From JAJYSO01 sp964495935 (GTDB lineage Bacteria; Bacteroidota; Bacteroidia; Flavobacteriales; Flavobacteriaceae): DNA of 10,387 nucleotides. Numbering within the stretch: position 1 is the first letter of the stretch; every line of letters starts with the position of its first letter. The notes below the pieces were generated by a model. That model had not been told where the DNA came from and searched no databases. It saw only the letters and a program-made list of their open reading frames with translations. The DNA lies in contig CAZBXQ010000092.1 of NCBI GenBank assembly GCA_964495935.1, positions 1 to 10,387 on the forward strand, in the 5' to 3' direction. Below, piece after piece: positions 1 to 6,651 of the stretch. The translations under genes were made by a program, and so were the position numbers.

Positions 1-85
1 GTAAAAATACGAAAAAACAGATAGGAAAGAAGAGAACGGCGGGGAAACACCCGGGCATCAAAAGGGGATAAAGCAAGACGCAATT

Positions 86-117
86 TTGTACCATTACCTC
101 GTGAAGTGTTACCTTTG
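86..117 (+). promoter_or_regulatory. Bacteroidota-type promoter for the FUSC gene
   Basis: A TTG (86-88) lies 21 nt upstream of a perfect TAnnTTTG box, TACCTTTG (110-117). This matches the -33/-7 consensus of the primary sigma factor in Bacteroidota. Transcription would start near 122-125, about 25 nt before the ATG at 148. The box overlaps the upstream GTG (106), so that GTG would not be on the transcript. The promoter therefore argues for the ATG start. Call rests on consensus match only. Confidence 0.7.
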
Positions 118-147
118 CGCTCTACATTTATTTTTTTATTATTTATT

Positions 148-2382
148 ATGGCCTGGGCGTCAAATTTATCTCAAAAAATCTCGGAATCTTTTAGTAGTCG
201 GGATTTTGTAAAAGCTATTTCTATGATTATAGGAATGGTCATACCCATTGCCATAGGTGTTCATTACGAAGGCTTATCCATCGGGATTCACATTACGCTC
301 GGGGTTGTTTTCGTTTCCTTTATTGATACCGTGGGAAGTATTCGCTTGAAAGTACAGAGTATGTTGGCGACGATTTTACTCACTCTGACCGTGACGTATA
401 TTATGCATTTTCTAAAGCTTCCAATGGCCTTTTTCCTTCCGCTTTTAGGAGTCCTTATTTTTTGTATTGCTTATCTTTCCATCTATGGTTTCCGGGCTTC
501 ACTGGTCAGTTTTGCGGGGTTATTTTCTATTGTGTTGAGTATGTCGTCGATTTCCGATTCTGATCTGTCCATTTACAGCCGGCTCCTTTATATTGGGATT
601 GGGGGATTTTGGTATGTCGGTTTGGTGATTTTGCGATTTGTTTTTTTCTATAAAAATTCGACAGAATATCATCTTGCAGAGGCTATGGAATTGACCGGAG
701 AATACCTCGCGATCCGGGAGCACTTAATTGATAAGACTAATGATCGCAAGGAATTGATTAAGGAGCTTCTTGAAAAACAAAACAAATTGACAGAGGCCCA
801 TGAAACCTTGCGGGAGCTCCTGTTAAGCCGCCGATTGGTATCCGGGCAATCCAATTATCAGGCACGAAGATTGCTTATTTTAAGAGAGATCATCGATGTT
901 TTGGAACTGGCTATGGCCAATCCGGTTAATTATTTTGAGGTGGATCGTATTTTTGAAGAGAACCCAGGAACGCTGGAGGATTTTCGAGAGGTTGTTCAGG
1001 CGATGAGCAGGCGCTTTGAATATTTGAGTGATCGCTTTGGAAAACCTAAAAAAATCGGGGAAAATAAAGAGATTCCCGCTGCCTTAGAGCGAGTTAAAGT
1101 CAGAATTGCCCGATTGATAGACAATAATGAAAGAGAAAATCGAGGAATGGATGACGACATCCTGGCCTTAAAAAATTATTGGCGCTACCTGCGGAGTCAA
1201 TATGAACGGATGCGAAAAATCGAATACCTTATTATCAATAAACGCTCCTATTTCAAAAAAAATGCTGATAAAGATCATGATCGAATTTTTATTACCAAAC
1301 AAGATTATGGGGTCAAGCTGCTTATTGACAACCTCAATAAACGTTCTTCAATTTTTAGGCATTCGGTTCGTATCGCTATCGTGGGGATGATTGGATACGG
1401 AGCGGGAATGTTTTTAAACGTGGTCAATGCTTATTGGATTTTGCTGACTATCGTCATCATTATGCGCCCCAATTTCGGATTGACCAAAGAACGTTTTCGG
1501 GATCGTAGTATAGGGACGGTTATTGGCGGGATACTGGCTTTTGGAATTATGTATTTTGTACATAATCCCACTATTTACGGGATATCGGCCATTTTGGCTT
1601 ATACGATTGGTCTTTCCATGGTACATCAAAATTATCGGGCGGCAGCTGCATTTATCACGATGTATGTCTTGTTTTTATATGGGATGCTGCACCCCGATGT
1701 TTTTAAGTTTATTCAGTTCCGGGTTTTGGATACTTTAATCGGAGCTGCGCTGGCCTTTTTGGGAGGACGTGTCTTGTGGCCTTTTTGGGAGATTAAAGGG
1801 ATCGATAAGACCTTGAAGCAAGCCATTGATGCCGATTGGGATTATCTAAAAGAAATTGGAGTATTGTATAATACGAAGGGAGAGGTTACGACTACTTATA
1901 AACTAAAAAGGAAAGAAGCTTTTTTGGCCCTTTCAGAACTTAGTGCAGCTTTCCAACGGATGACGCAGGAACCTCGTTCTCAGCATAAAAACCTGGATAA
2001 AGTCTTTCCCGTGGTGATGTTGATGCACTCTTTTCTGGCTTCTCTGGCGTCGTTGGGATCCTATATCGTAAACAATAAAACCACTCCGGCTTCTGCCGGT
2101 TTCAATAAAACTGTAGATACGATTTTGGATAATCTCAAAATATCTTCAGAAATGATTACCGATAAGAATGAGATGATGAAAACTCTTATTCCTTTGGAAG
2201 GGATAAGCCGGGACTACGAAGACCAGTTGATGGATATTTCAAAAAACTCTCATTTTGATGAGAACTGGGAGGCCAACACGATAAAAGAGGAAGCACATCT
2301 TCTGGCTGAACAGTTTAAGTGGTTGATGGCCAATAGCCAACGAATGAATACGTTGCTACAGGAAATTAAATTTCGACGATAG
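148..2382 (+). CDS. FUSC-family inner-membrane protein (YccS/YhfK-like)
   Basis: Integral membrane protein of the FUSC superfamily (fusaric-acid resistance/aromatic acid exporter relatives). The usual role is efflux or envelope-associated, but the substrate of Bacteroidota members is not known. From ATG 148 it is 744 aa, a normal length for the two-module YccS/YhfK type. Roughly six membrane helices lie at residues 21-167 (FUSC-like N-terminal module). A charged, helical cytoplasmic stretch follows at about 170-400. The second membrane module is at about 405-548 and carries the family signature: Tyr-Trp near 429, Met-Arg-Pro near 439, then an Arg-rich turn and Gly-Thr near 456. A soluble C-terminal tail closes the protein. 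An in-frame GTG at 106 would add 14 residues, but it lies within the predicted promoter, so ATG 148 is preferred. It is followed only 8 nt later by the convergent PH-domain gene. Family is clear; function as an exporter is inference. Confidence 0.9.
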   Translation: MAWASNLSQKISESFSSRDFVKAISMIIGMVIPIAIGVHYEGLSIGIHITLGVVFVSFIDTVGSIRLKVQSMLATILLTLTVTYIMHFLKLPMAFFLPLLGVLIFCIAYLSIYGFRASLVSFAGLFSIVLSMSSISDSDLSIYSRLLYIGIGGFWYVGLVILRFVFFYKNSTEYHLAEAMELTGEYLAIREHLIDKTNDRKELIKELLEKQNKLTEAHETLRELLLSRRLVSGQSNYQARRLLILREIIDVLELAMANPVNYFEVDRIFEENPGTLEDFREVVQAMSRRFEYLSDRFGKPKKIGENKEIPAALERVKVRIARLIDNNERENRGMDDDILALKNYWRYLRSQYERMRKIEYLIINKRSYFKKNADKDHDRIFITKQDYGVKLLIDNLNKRSSIFRHSVRIAIVGMIGYGAGMFLNVVNAYWILLTIVIIMRPNFGLTKERFRDRSIGTVIGGILAFGIMYFVHNPTIYGISAILAYTIGLSMVHQNYRAAAAFITMYVLFLYGMLHPDVFKFIQFRVLDTLIGAALAFLGGRVLWPFWEIKGIDKTLKQAIDADWDYLKEIGVLYNTKGEVTTTYKLKRKEAFLALSELSAAFQRMTQEPRSQHKNLDKVFPVVMLMHSFLASLASLGSYIVNNKTTPASAGFNKTVDTILDNLKISSEMITDKNEMMKTLIPLEGISRDYEDQLMDISKNSHFDENWEANTIKEEAHLLAEQFKWLMANSQRMNTLLQEIKFRR

Positions 2383-2390
2383 TATTTTAT

Positions 2391-2834
2391 CTATTCCGTT
2401 GTTGATTTTGGAACCCCTTTCCGAGAATCAAATCCGCTGACTATAATAGAAGGGTTTTTGGCTGTCAATTCTTGAATAAAGGATTCTTGCTTGTTGGGAG
2501 CAATATAGTCAAAGTCATAGTTTGTGTTGTAAATCAACAGTAACCGATCAAGGTGAAGACCGGAATCTACGGGAGATTTCAGTTTTTGTATTTTTTGGAT
2601 CTTATAAAAAGGAATTTTCTGTGTTCTGAAACCGGCAATTTTGATGATGAGTGCTTGATCGCCGAGGATGTATTTTTTTGCAAAAATGATGTGGAGTGCC
2701 ATTAGCAATAAGGCAGGGTACAGGATTTGAAGTAACAACGCCTCCGAATTAAAAATGGCATGTCCCAATCCTCCGATAATAAAGAAAGTCAGGAGAATAG
2801 GAATAATTCTGATTTTGGATTTATAGGTTTTCAT
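2391..2834 (-). CDS. Small membrane protein with bacterial PH domain (bPH_4/DUF1200-like)
   Basis: 147-aa protein with two hydrophobic helices at about residues 8-25 and 31-51, followed by a bacterial pleckstrin-homology-like domain at about 55-127. The domain shows the pattern of the DUF1200/YyaB-type family: a Tyr-Ile-Leu start near 55, a 'Leu-Ile-Ile-Lys-Ile' strand, an 'Ile-Pro-Phe-Tyr-Lys-Ile' strand near 74-79, a 'Ser-Pro...Leu-Asp-Arg-Leu' segment near 87-98, a strand ending near Tyr102, and a C-terminal helix after 'Ala-Pro-Asn-Lys'. The likely topology is a hairpin anchor with a cytosolic PH domain. No enzymatic residues are seen and its partners are unknown. It is transcribed alone, convergent with the FUSC gene, with a TATATTTG box 20 nt upstream of its start. 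The start is the first ATG after that box. Family assignment is from memory of the domain pattern and is fairly secure; cellular role unknown. Confidence 0.82.
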   Translation of the reverse strand: MKTYKSKIRIIPILLTFFIIGGLGHAIFNSEALLLQILYPALLLMALHIIFAKKYILGDQALIIKIAGFRTQKIPFYKIQKIQKLKSPVDSGLHLDRLLLIYNTNYDFDYIAPNKQESFIQELTAKNPSIIVSGFDSRKGVPKSTTE

Positions 2835-2853
2835 GACAAGGCTGTTTGGAGAA

Positions 2854-2861
2854 CAAATATA
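2854..2861 (-). promoter_or_regulatory. -7 box for the PH-domain gene
   Basis: On the minus strand this reads TATATTTG, a perfect TAnnTTTG box ending 20 nt before the ATG at 2834. No TTG occurs at the usual distance upstream, so the -33 element is weak or absent. This leader would be very short. Confidence 0.5.
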
Positions 2862-2910
2862 AGCCTTTGCAATTAAACTCTGATTTGGAGTGTTCTTCTT
2901 GTATTCAAGA

Positions 2911-2938
2911 AAAAAAGGCGGGAATTGCTCCCGCCTTT
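2911..2938 (-). terminator. Intrinsic terminator after the ComA-like gene
   Basis: A perfect 10-bp stem (2914-2923 with 2929-2938), rich in G/C, closes a 5-nt loop. Read on the minus strand it is followed by a run of six U. It lies 23 nt past the stop codon of the ComA-like gene, which ends at 2962, so it should end the PrpD/ComA-like transcript. It would also shield the downstream PH-domain gene from read-through. On the plus strand the T tract is only three long, so a bidirectional role is unlikely. Confidence 0.9.
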
Positions 2939-2961
2939 AATAATGGATCAGGGATTTATAC

Positions 2962-3849
2962 TTATTCTTTATAGGTGACGATACGCCCCCAAACGTCATT
3001 GGTACCCCAGATCCCGCACCGGGTCGATTCCAATTGAACCAATTGGCTGTGATCGACAAAGAGGTTAACTTCAGGGCCATAGTTTTTAATATACCATTTA
3101 AAAACTTGTGGATCGGCGGCTTCAAACATGACGTTTTCCAGTCCGAGGTCCCGGATAAAGCGCGCCGGGACATCCACTTTCCAAGGATTGGCATTTTCGG
3201 TTACCCCTTCCGACTCCATCATGATGATATAAGCCCCGGCATCTAAGAAGCGTTTGGCTTGGTCGATGGCATAGCCCACGTCCTGAATGCCTTCGGCTTC
3301 GTATTCGGCAACGGTTCCGTCACCGCCGGCACCAAATTGAACCCCGATTTCCGGTTTGGCTTTTAGTCCCGCTTTTTGGACTTCTTCAATAACCCGTAGC
3401 CAGTCGTCTGTCGGGATCGAGATAAATCCGGTGGAGACTTCGATGATGTCAAACCCTAATGCCTTGACTTCTTGAATGTATTTTTTGACATTCGCTTTTC
3501 CGGTGGTCAAGACGTATTCCATGAATCCACCAGTGGAGACCAGCACTCCGTATTGGTGTGCCAAATCGGTCATTTCCTTGATCTTTTGGGGATTCATCAG
3601 GGCAAAGCAGCCTCCGGCAAATTTGATGCTGTCAATATAATTGCCGGTCATTTCCAACATATCCTTAAAGTAGGACATGCCGAAATTGGAGTAGTAGGCC
3701 GCACGAATCTCGGTTAATCCAATGGTACGAGGTTTTTCCTGACGTTCGTTTTTGAGCAGCCAGTCAAACCCTACCGGGTGTTGAATAAAATCTTTTTTTT
3801 TGTCGGTTTCAACGGTTCCTGTACCGTTTTTATTACTGTAAAGTGCCAT
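2962..3849 (-). CDS. ComA-family (phosphosulfolactate synthase-like) protein, HSA32 type
   Basis: 295-aa TIM-barrel protein of the ComA family. Archaeal ComA joins sulfite to phosphoenolpyruvate to give phosphosulfolactate, the first step of coenzyme M synthesis. Landmarks: 'Pro-Arg-Thr-Ile-Gly-Leu-Thr-Glu' at 40-47, Lys76 in 'Ile-Lys-Phe-Ala-Gly-Gly', 'Ser-Thr-Gly-Gly' at 105-108, 'Ile-Glu-Val-Ser' at 136-139, 'Lys-Pro-Glu-Ile-Gly' at 165-169, Glu212 and Glu214, 'Phe-Glu-Ala-Ala' at 242-245, and 'Asn-Leu-Phe-Val-Asp-His-Ser-Gln' at 262-269. The last block, together with 'Ala-Lys-Pro' and 'Val-Ser-Thr-Gly', recalls plant HSA32 rather than methanogen ComA. The C-terminal 'Arg-Arg-Gly-Leu-Arg-Gly-Asp' of methanogen enzymes is replaced, and the Lys after Glu-x-Gly is missing. 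A phosphosulfolactate synthase label may therefore be wrong in detail. It lies downstream of, and co-oriented with, the PrpD-like gene, has no clear promoter of its own, and is followed by a strong terminator. Family membership is secure; reaction unproven. Confidence 0.85.
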   Translation of the reverse strand: MALYSNKNGTGTVETDKKKDFIQHPVGFDWLLKNERQEKPRTIGLTEIRAAYYSNFGMSYFKDMLEMTGNYIDSIKFAGGCFALMNPQKIKEMTDLAHQYGVLVSTGGFMEYVLTTGKANVKKYIQEVKALGFDIIEVSTGFISIPTDDWLRVIEEVQKAGLKAKPEIGVQFGAGGDGTVAEYEAEGIQDVGYAIDQAKRFLDAGAYIIMMESEGVTENANPWKVDVPARFIRDLGLENVMFEAADPQVFKWYIKNYGPEVNLFVDHSQLVQLESTRCGIWGTNDVWGRIVTYKE

Positions 3850-3899
3850 AATTAATAATTTTAAAGGTTAAATAATCTATTGATTCTTGTTTAGGTAGG

Positions 3900-4041
3900 C
3901 GTCTCAAAAGTGTCATTTCGAACGTAGTGAGAAATCTCAAGCGTCTGATAAAGAGGAGGTCCCCTTCATCGCCGTGCCCCTCCCCAATAACATTGGGGAG
4001 CGGGGAATGACGAATTATTCCAAAAATGAGGTTATGAGACG
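3900..4041. repeat. 142-bp MITE-like palindromic repeat between the PrpD-like and ComA-like genes
   Basis: The ends are a perfect 7-bp inverted repeat, CGTCTCA (3900-3906) and TGAGACG (4035-4041). Nested inside are a second inverted pair, GTCATT (3912-3917) and AATGAC (4006-4011), and a very strong hairpin: a 9-bp perfect stem at 3980-3988 with 3992-4000, extended by C4/G4 runs past a small bulge. The left part, GTCATTTCGAACGTAGTGAG, belongs to the same family as the GTCACTTCGAGCGTAGTC core in the three units at 5.6-6.7 kb. Dispersed repeats of this kind are common between genes in Bacteroidota. There is no coding capacity. In the minus-strand transcript the hairpin would separate the two cistrons and could act as an attenuator or processing site; that is inference. 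Confidence 0.75.
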
Positions 4042-4056
4042 GCTCTATGATCGTGT

Positions 4057-5469
4057 TTACTTGTTGAGGTTACTTAGAACCTTCATCAGGTCTTTGATCT
4101 TGTAATCTTCGAGGTGTTGTACCATTTCTACGATTTGATCCAGCACCTTTTCGTCAGCATAGGGCCGTGATAAATCTTTGAACTTTTTGATAACCGTTTC
4201 CCAAGAAGCCCTTCGGGTAAAAAAGCCCTCATAATCCGTTTTTTCAGTATAATAGGATTTTCCATCTTTCATGGTGAGGGTGATATCACATACCATTTCA
4301 TCGGGGAAGCGATTGGAATATTCTTTGTTCTCGTTGACTTCCACTTTTTGAAGCAAGGTTTGAATATCTTCTTTTCGTATCCGCTCCGGCGTATATTGTG
4401 CCGGTAAAACTTGCCGGTCCAAAATCATAGCCGACATCATATAGGGCAGACTGTGATCGGCTTCTTCCTTTTTTTGAATGTTCTTCTTTCCGCCTTCTTC
4501 TCCACCGCCGATAATATTGAAGGCCACATCAAAGGTGTTGAGCACAATTTTCTCGATTTCGTCCGGATGGATATCATTTTTAGCAATCAGTTCCTCGATT
4601 CCTTCTAAAGTGGCTTGGGAATGGATTTCTGCATTGTATTTTTTGACAATGGTTTTCGTGACCCGTTCCAGATCCTCTTTGCTCCAGTCGATTTCAAAAT
4701 CGCCGGCGATGGATTCCTTAAAGCCTTTGTTCCCTTCAAAAACCTCTTCCGGACCGGTGATTCCATATTTTGCTAAGAAAGTGGAGTGAGTAGAAGTCCA
4801 TCCGGTAGATGGGAAGGCCAGGCCTTTCCAATGCGACAGATTTCCCGTTCGCGTTACTCGCAAGGCGTTATAGGCAGTTGCGGCGATGGCAATGGCGTTG
4901 GCCGTCTGTTTTTTATCTAATCCCAGGGCAAAAGCAGCTCCGGCAGCGGCTCCGTAAGTACCCTGAACGGTGTGGTCAAAACCCTTGTCCCGCACGGGAG
5001 CCACATCACTTAGCCGGCATTGTACCTGATAGGCAATAGCCAGTGCGGTGAGGAAATCTTTTCCGTCTTTATCGGCATATTCTGCTGCGGCTAATACGCT
5101 TCCGATATTGTCGGAGGGATGGCAGGTCTCGTTTTTGGCCAGGTAGCTGTCGTTATAATCCAGATAACGCACCCGGGCGGAGTTGTAGAAAGCAGCTCGT
5201 TCCGGAGAGGTTTTGCTGCTGCCGATAAGCGTAGTGAGCGCGTTTCCGCCGAAATCCTCGATCATTTTCCGGATCCTTTGAACGGGTTCTCCCTCTGCTG
5301 CTCCAAGGGCGCAGCCCAATCCGTCGAGAAGTCGGATTTTGAGTTCGCGCACGGCTGCTTCCGATAGATCTTCATACTTTCGAGATAATACAAAATCTGC
5401 TAATTTTTGGACTTCGGTTTGTTTTTTCTCGACCGAAGTGTTTTTGTTTTTTGTCGTCTTCATAATCAT
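4057..5469 (-). CDS. MmgE/PrpD-family protein (2-methylcitrate dehydratase / cis-aconitate decarboxylase relative)
   Basis: 470-aa full-length member of the MmgE/PrpD family, whose known enzymes dehydrate 2-methylcitrate (PrpD), decarboxylate cis-aconitate to itaconate (ACOD1/CAD) or act on related acids. Motifs: Arg101 and 'Asp-Tyr-Asn-Asp' at 104-107, 'His-Pro-Ser-Asp-Asn' at 117-121, His166, 'Ser-His-Trp-Lys-Gly' at 212-216 with Lys215, and 'Glu-Ile-His-Ser-Gln' at 281-285 with His283. These line up by eye with the active-site Asp, His, His, Lys and His positions reported for the family, so the enzyme should be active. The usual Thr after Asn-Asp is Ser108. No prpB or prpC lies nearby, so a plain methylcitrate-cycle role is not supported. 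The start is ATG 5469; a second ATG two codons later is equally possible. It is first in a two-gene unit with the ComA-like gene and has its own promoter with a palindrome in the spacer. Substrate unknown. Confidence 0.88.
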   Translation of the reverse strand: MIMKTTKNKNTSVEKKQTEVQKLADFVLSRKYEDLSEAAVRELKIRLLDGLGCALGAAEGEPVQRIRKMIEDFGGNALTTLIGSSKTSPERAAFYNSARVRYLDYNDSYLAKNETCHPSDNIGSVLAAAEYADKDGKDFLTALAIAYQVQCRLSDVAPVRDKGFDHTVQGTYGAAAGAAFALGLDKKQTANAIAIAATAYNALRVTRTGNLSHWKGLAFPSTGWTSTHSTFLAKYGITGPEEVFEGNKGFKESIAGDFEIDWSKEDLERVTKTIVKKYNAEIHSQATLEGIEELIAKNDIHPDEIEKIVLNTFDVAFNIIGGGEEGGKKNIQKKEEADHSLPYMMSAMILDRQVLPAQYTPERIRKEDIQTLLQKVEVNENKEYSNRFPDEMVCDITLTMKDGKSYYTEKTDYEGFFTRRASWETVIKKFKDLSRPYADEKVLDQIVEMVQHLEDYKIKDLMKVLSNLNK

Positions 5470-5516
5470 CTATTTTTTAAAGATTGACGTTGTGTTTTTT
5501 CCTTTTGATGTCGATA

Positions 5517-5547
5517 CAAAGATAGCGTAGGAATACGCTCAGATCAA
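5517..5547 (-). promoter_or_regulatory. Promoter of the PrpD-like/ComA-like unit
   Basis: Read on the minus strand: TTG (5545-5547), a 20-nt spacer, and a perfect TAnnTTTG box, TATCTTTG (5517-5524). Spacing and sequence match the Bacteroidota housekeeping promoter. The predicted start near 5510 leaves a leader of about 40 nt before the ATG at 5469. This is the best promoter in the window. Confidence 0.75.
5524..5539. promoter_or_regulatory. Palindrome inside the promoter spacer, candidate operator
   Basis: AGCGTA-GGAA-TACGCT is a perfect 6+4+6 inverted repeat. It lies almost exactly in the spacer between the -33 and -7 elements of the PrpD-like gene and overlaps one base of the -7 box. A dimeric regulator bound here would block RNA polymerase. 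No regulator gene is adjacent, so the cognate protein is unknown. A 6-bp arm can arise by chance. Confidence 0.35.
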
Positions 5548-5601
5548 TGGCACAAAGACGATACGAGGTATGGGTAAAAGCGATGGGAGAGGGGGAATGT
5601 T

Positions 5602-5824
5602 GAATATCGAATAACCAATATCGAATAATGAAGGACTTTTGATTAACGATTAACGATTGAGGGTTGGGGATTTTTGATTTCAAACGACAAGCTTCAAATT
5701 TATTATTAGTGCTATTCAGGTTGTCACTTCGAGCGTAGTCGGGAAGTCTTCAATTATTTATGGCGTTAGCTGTTCGCGAGCTCAGATTTCTCACTACTCC
5801 TTACTTACTTCTCACTACTATTTG
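5602..5824. repeat. Heptad-repeat unit, copy A
   Basis: First of three related intergenic units. Order: heptads of the GAATATC/GAATAAC type (5602-5632), heptads GATTAAC x2, GATTGAG, GGTTGGG, GATTTTT, GATTTCA (5641-5682), a conserved core with GTCACTTCGAGCGTAGTC from 5723, a GCGTTAGCTGTTCGCGAGCT segment near 5764-5783, and heptads CTCACTA, CTCCTTA, CTTACTT, CTCACTA, CTATTTG (5790-5824). A 7-nt period cannot keep a reading frame, and none of the overlapping frames looks like a protein. No gene is visible from 5548 to 7149. Confidence 0.85.
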
Positions 5825-6057
5825 AAACATCAAATATCGAATACCGAATAATGACTATTGATTAACGATTAACGATTAACGATTGAGGATTGGGGATTGG
5901 GGATTTTTGATTTCAAACGACAAGCTTCAAATTTATTATTAGTGCTATTCAGGTTGTCACTTCGAGCGTAGTCGGGAAGTCTTCAATTATTTATGGCGTT
6001 AGCTGTTCGCGAGCTCAGGTTCCTCACTACTCCTTACTCACTTCTCACTACTATTTG
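5825..6057. repeat. Heptad-repeat unit, copy B
   Basis: Nearly identical to copy A across the shared core; the two are offset by 233 bp from the poly-T tract (5671 versus 5904) onward. The heptad block is longer: GATTAAC x3, GATTGAG, GATTGGG x2, GATTTTT, GATTTCA (5860-5915), exactly two heptads more than copy A. The core GTCAC begins at 5956 and the closing CTCACTA-type heptads run 6023-6057. Confidence 0.85.
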
Positions 6058-6063
6058 AAACAT

Positions 6064-6257
6064 CGAATATCGAAGTTTGCTGGTTTTGGATCCAGATTCT
6101 ATTTTACGGGATTGGTTTGCTCAGCGTCCTTTGTGTACGCTCTGTGTACTCTGCGGTTAACCTTTTCACATGAAGCTATTTTTAACCACAGAGCTCGCCA
6201 AGTTTTTCGCAGAGGTCGCGGAGGAATAGTATAAAGTGCAATTTTAAATTTCAAGGT
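6064..6257. repeat. CACAGAG/CTCTGCG composite element, first copy
   Basis: The left half (6064-6178) carries a GAATATCGAAG start, a TTGCTGG..TTTGGATCC segment and a 9-10 nt periodic tract of CTCTGTGT/CTCTGCGG type ending in GGTTAACC. The right half (6179-6257) begins TTTTTAACCACAGAG and runs to TTTCAAGGT. The CTCTGCGG-type and CACAGAG-type parts are roughly inverted relative to each other, so the junction can fold as a hairpin. The left half matches the 219-bp repeat near 8947-9070; the right half matches 8699-8777 with four differences in about 77 positions. Non-coding. Confidence 0.8.
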
Positions 6258-6330
6258 GCAAATATATTTTCCTCTTCCTGTTTTTCAATTTTATCTCGAT
6301 TACCGCCGAGATCAAGTTCAATTCAGTTCC

Positions 6331-6372
6331 CTACCACCTAAAACCTACCACCTACAATCTACCACCTATCCT
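6331..6372. repeat. CTACCAC heptad tract
   Basis: Six consecutive heptads: CTACCAC, CTAAAAC, CTACCAC, CTACAAT, CTACCAC, CTATCCT. The period is 7 like the other tracts, but the sequence family differs. Flanking bases (6258-6330 and 6373-6401) show no gene or other recognised element. Confidence 0.75.
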
Positions 6373-6401
6373 CCTTTCTTCCCCACTAATCACTCCCCTC
6401 A

Positions 6402-6437
6402 TTTTTTAACCGCAGAGCCCACGGAGAGTCCGCAGAG
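6402..6437. repeat. Short solitary CACAGAG-type element
   Basis: A T-run followed by TAACCGCAGAG, CCCACGGAGAG and TCCGCAGAG, a diverged fragment of the CACAGAG family found at 6179 and 8699. No partner arm of CTCTGCGG type lies directly next to it. Confidence 0.6.
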
Positions 6438-6467
6438 TTTATTATAAAGTTGTCATCCCCAAACAAC

Positions 6468-6651
6468 GAGTTACGATTAACGATTGGGGATTTTTGATTT
6501 CAAATTTCAAACTGGAAATTTCAGATTTATTATTAGTGCTATTCGGGTTGTCACTTCGAGCGGAGTCGAGAAGTCTTGAATTATTTATGGCGTTAGCTGT
6601 TCGCGAGCTCAGGTTTCTCACTACTCCTTACTCACTTCTCACTACTATTTG
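6468..6651. repeat. Heptad-repeat unit, copy C
   Basis: Third unit: GAGTTAC, GATTAAC, GATTGGG, GATTTTT, GATTTCA (6468-6502), then a poorly conserved AATTTCA-type stretch, the core from 6550 (GTCACTTCGAGCGGAGTC), and CTCACTA-type heptads (6617-6651). It is the most diverged of the three in its left arm and has the fewest GATTAAC/GATTGGG heptads. Confidence 0.85.

Noticed and set aside
40..58. Hairpin CGGG-GAAACA-CCCG upstream of the FUSC gene as a terminator
   Set aside because: Only a 4-bp core stem and no T-run on either strand.
4478..5367. Several plus-strand frames of 65-103 codons opposite the PrpD-like gene
   Set aside because: Antisense shadows of a full-length, motif-bearing enzyme gene on the other strand.
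2962..5469. Coenzyme M biosynthesis operon
   Set aside because: Only a ComA-like protein is present; comB, comC and comDE are absent here and the protein deviates from methanogen ComA.
5602..6057. CRISPR array
   Set aside because: Repeat units are 7 bp or about 230 bp, without 20-40 bp repeats separated by unique spacers and without cas genes.
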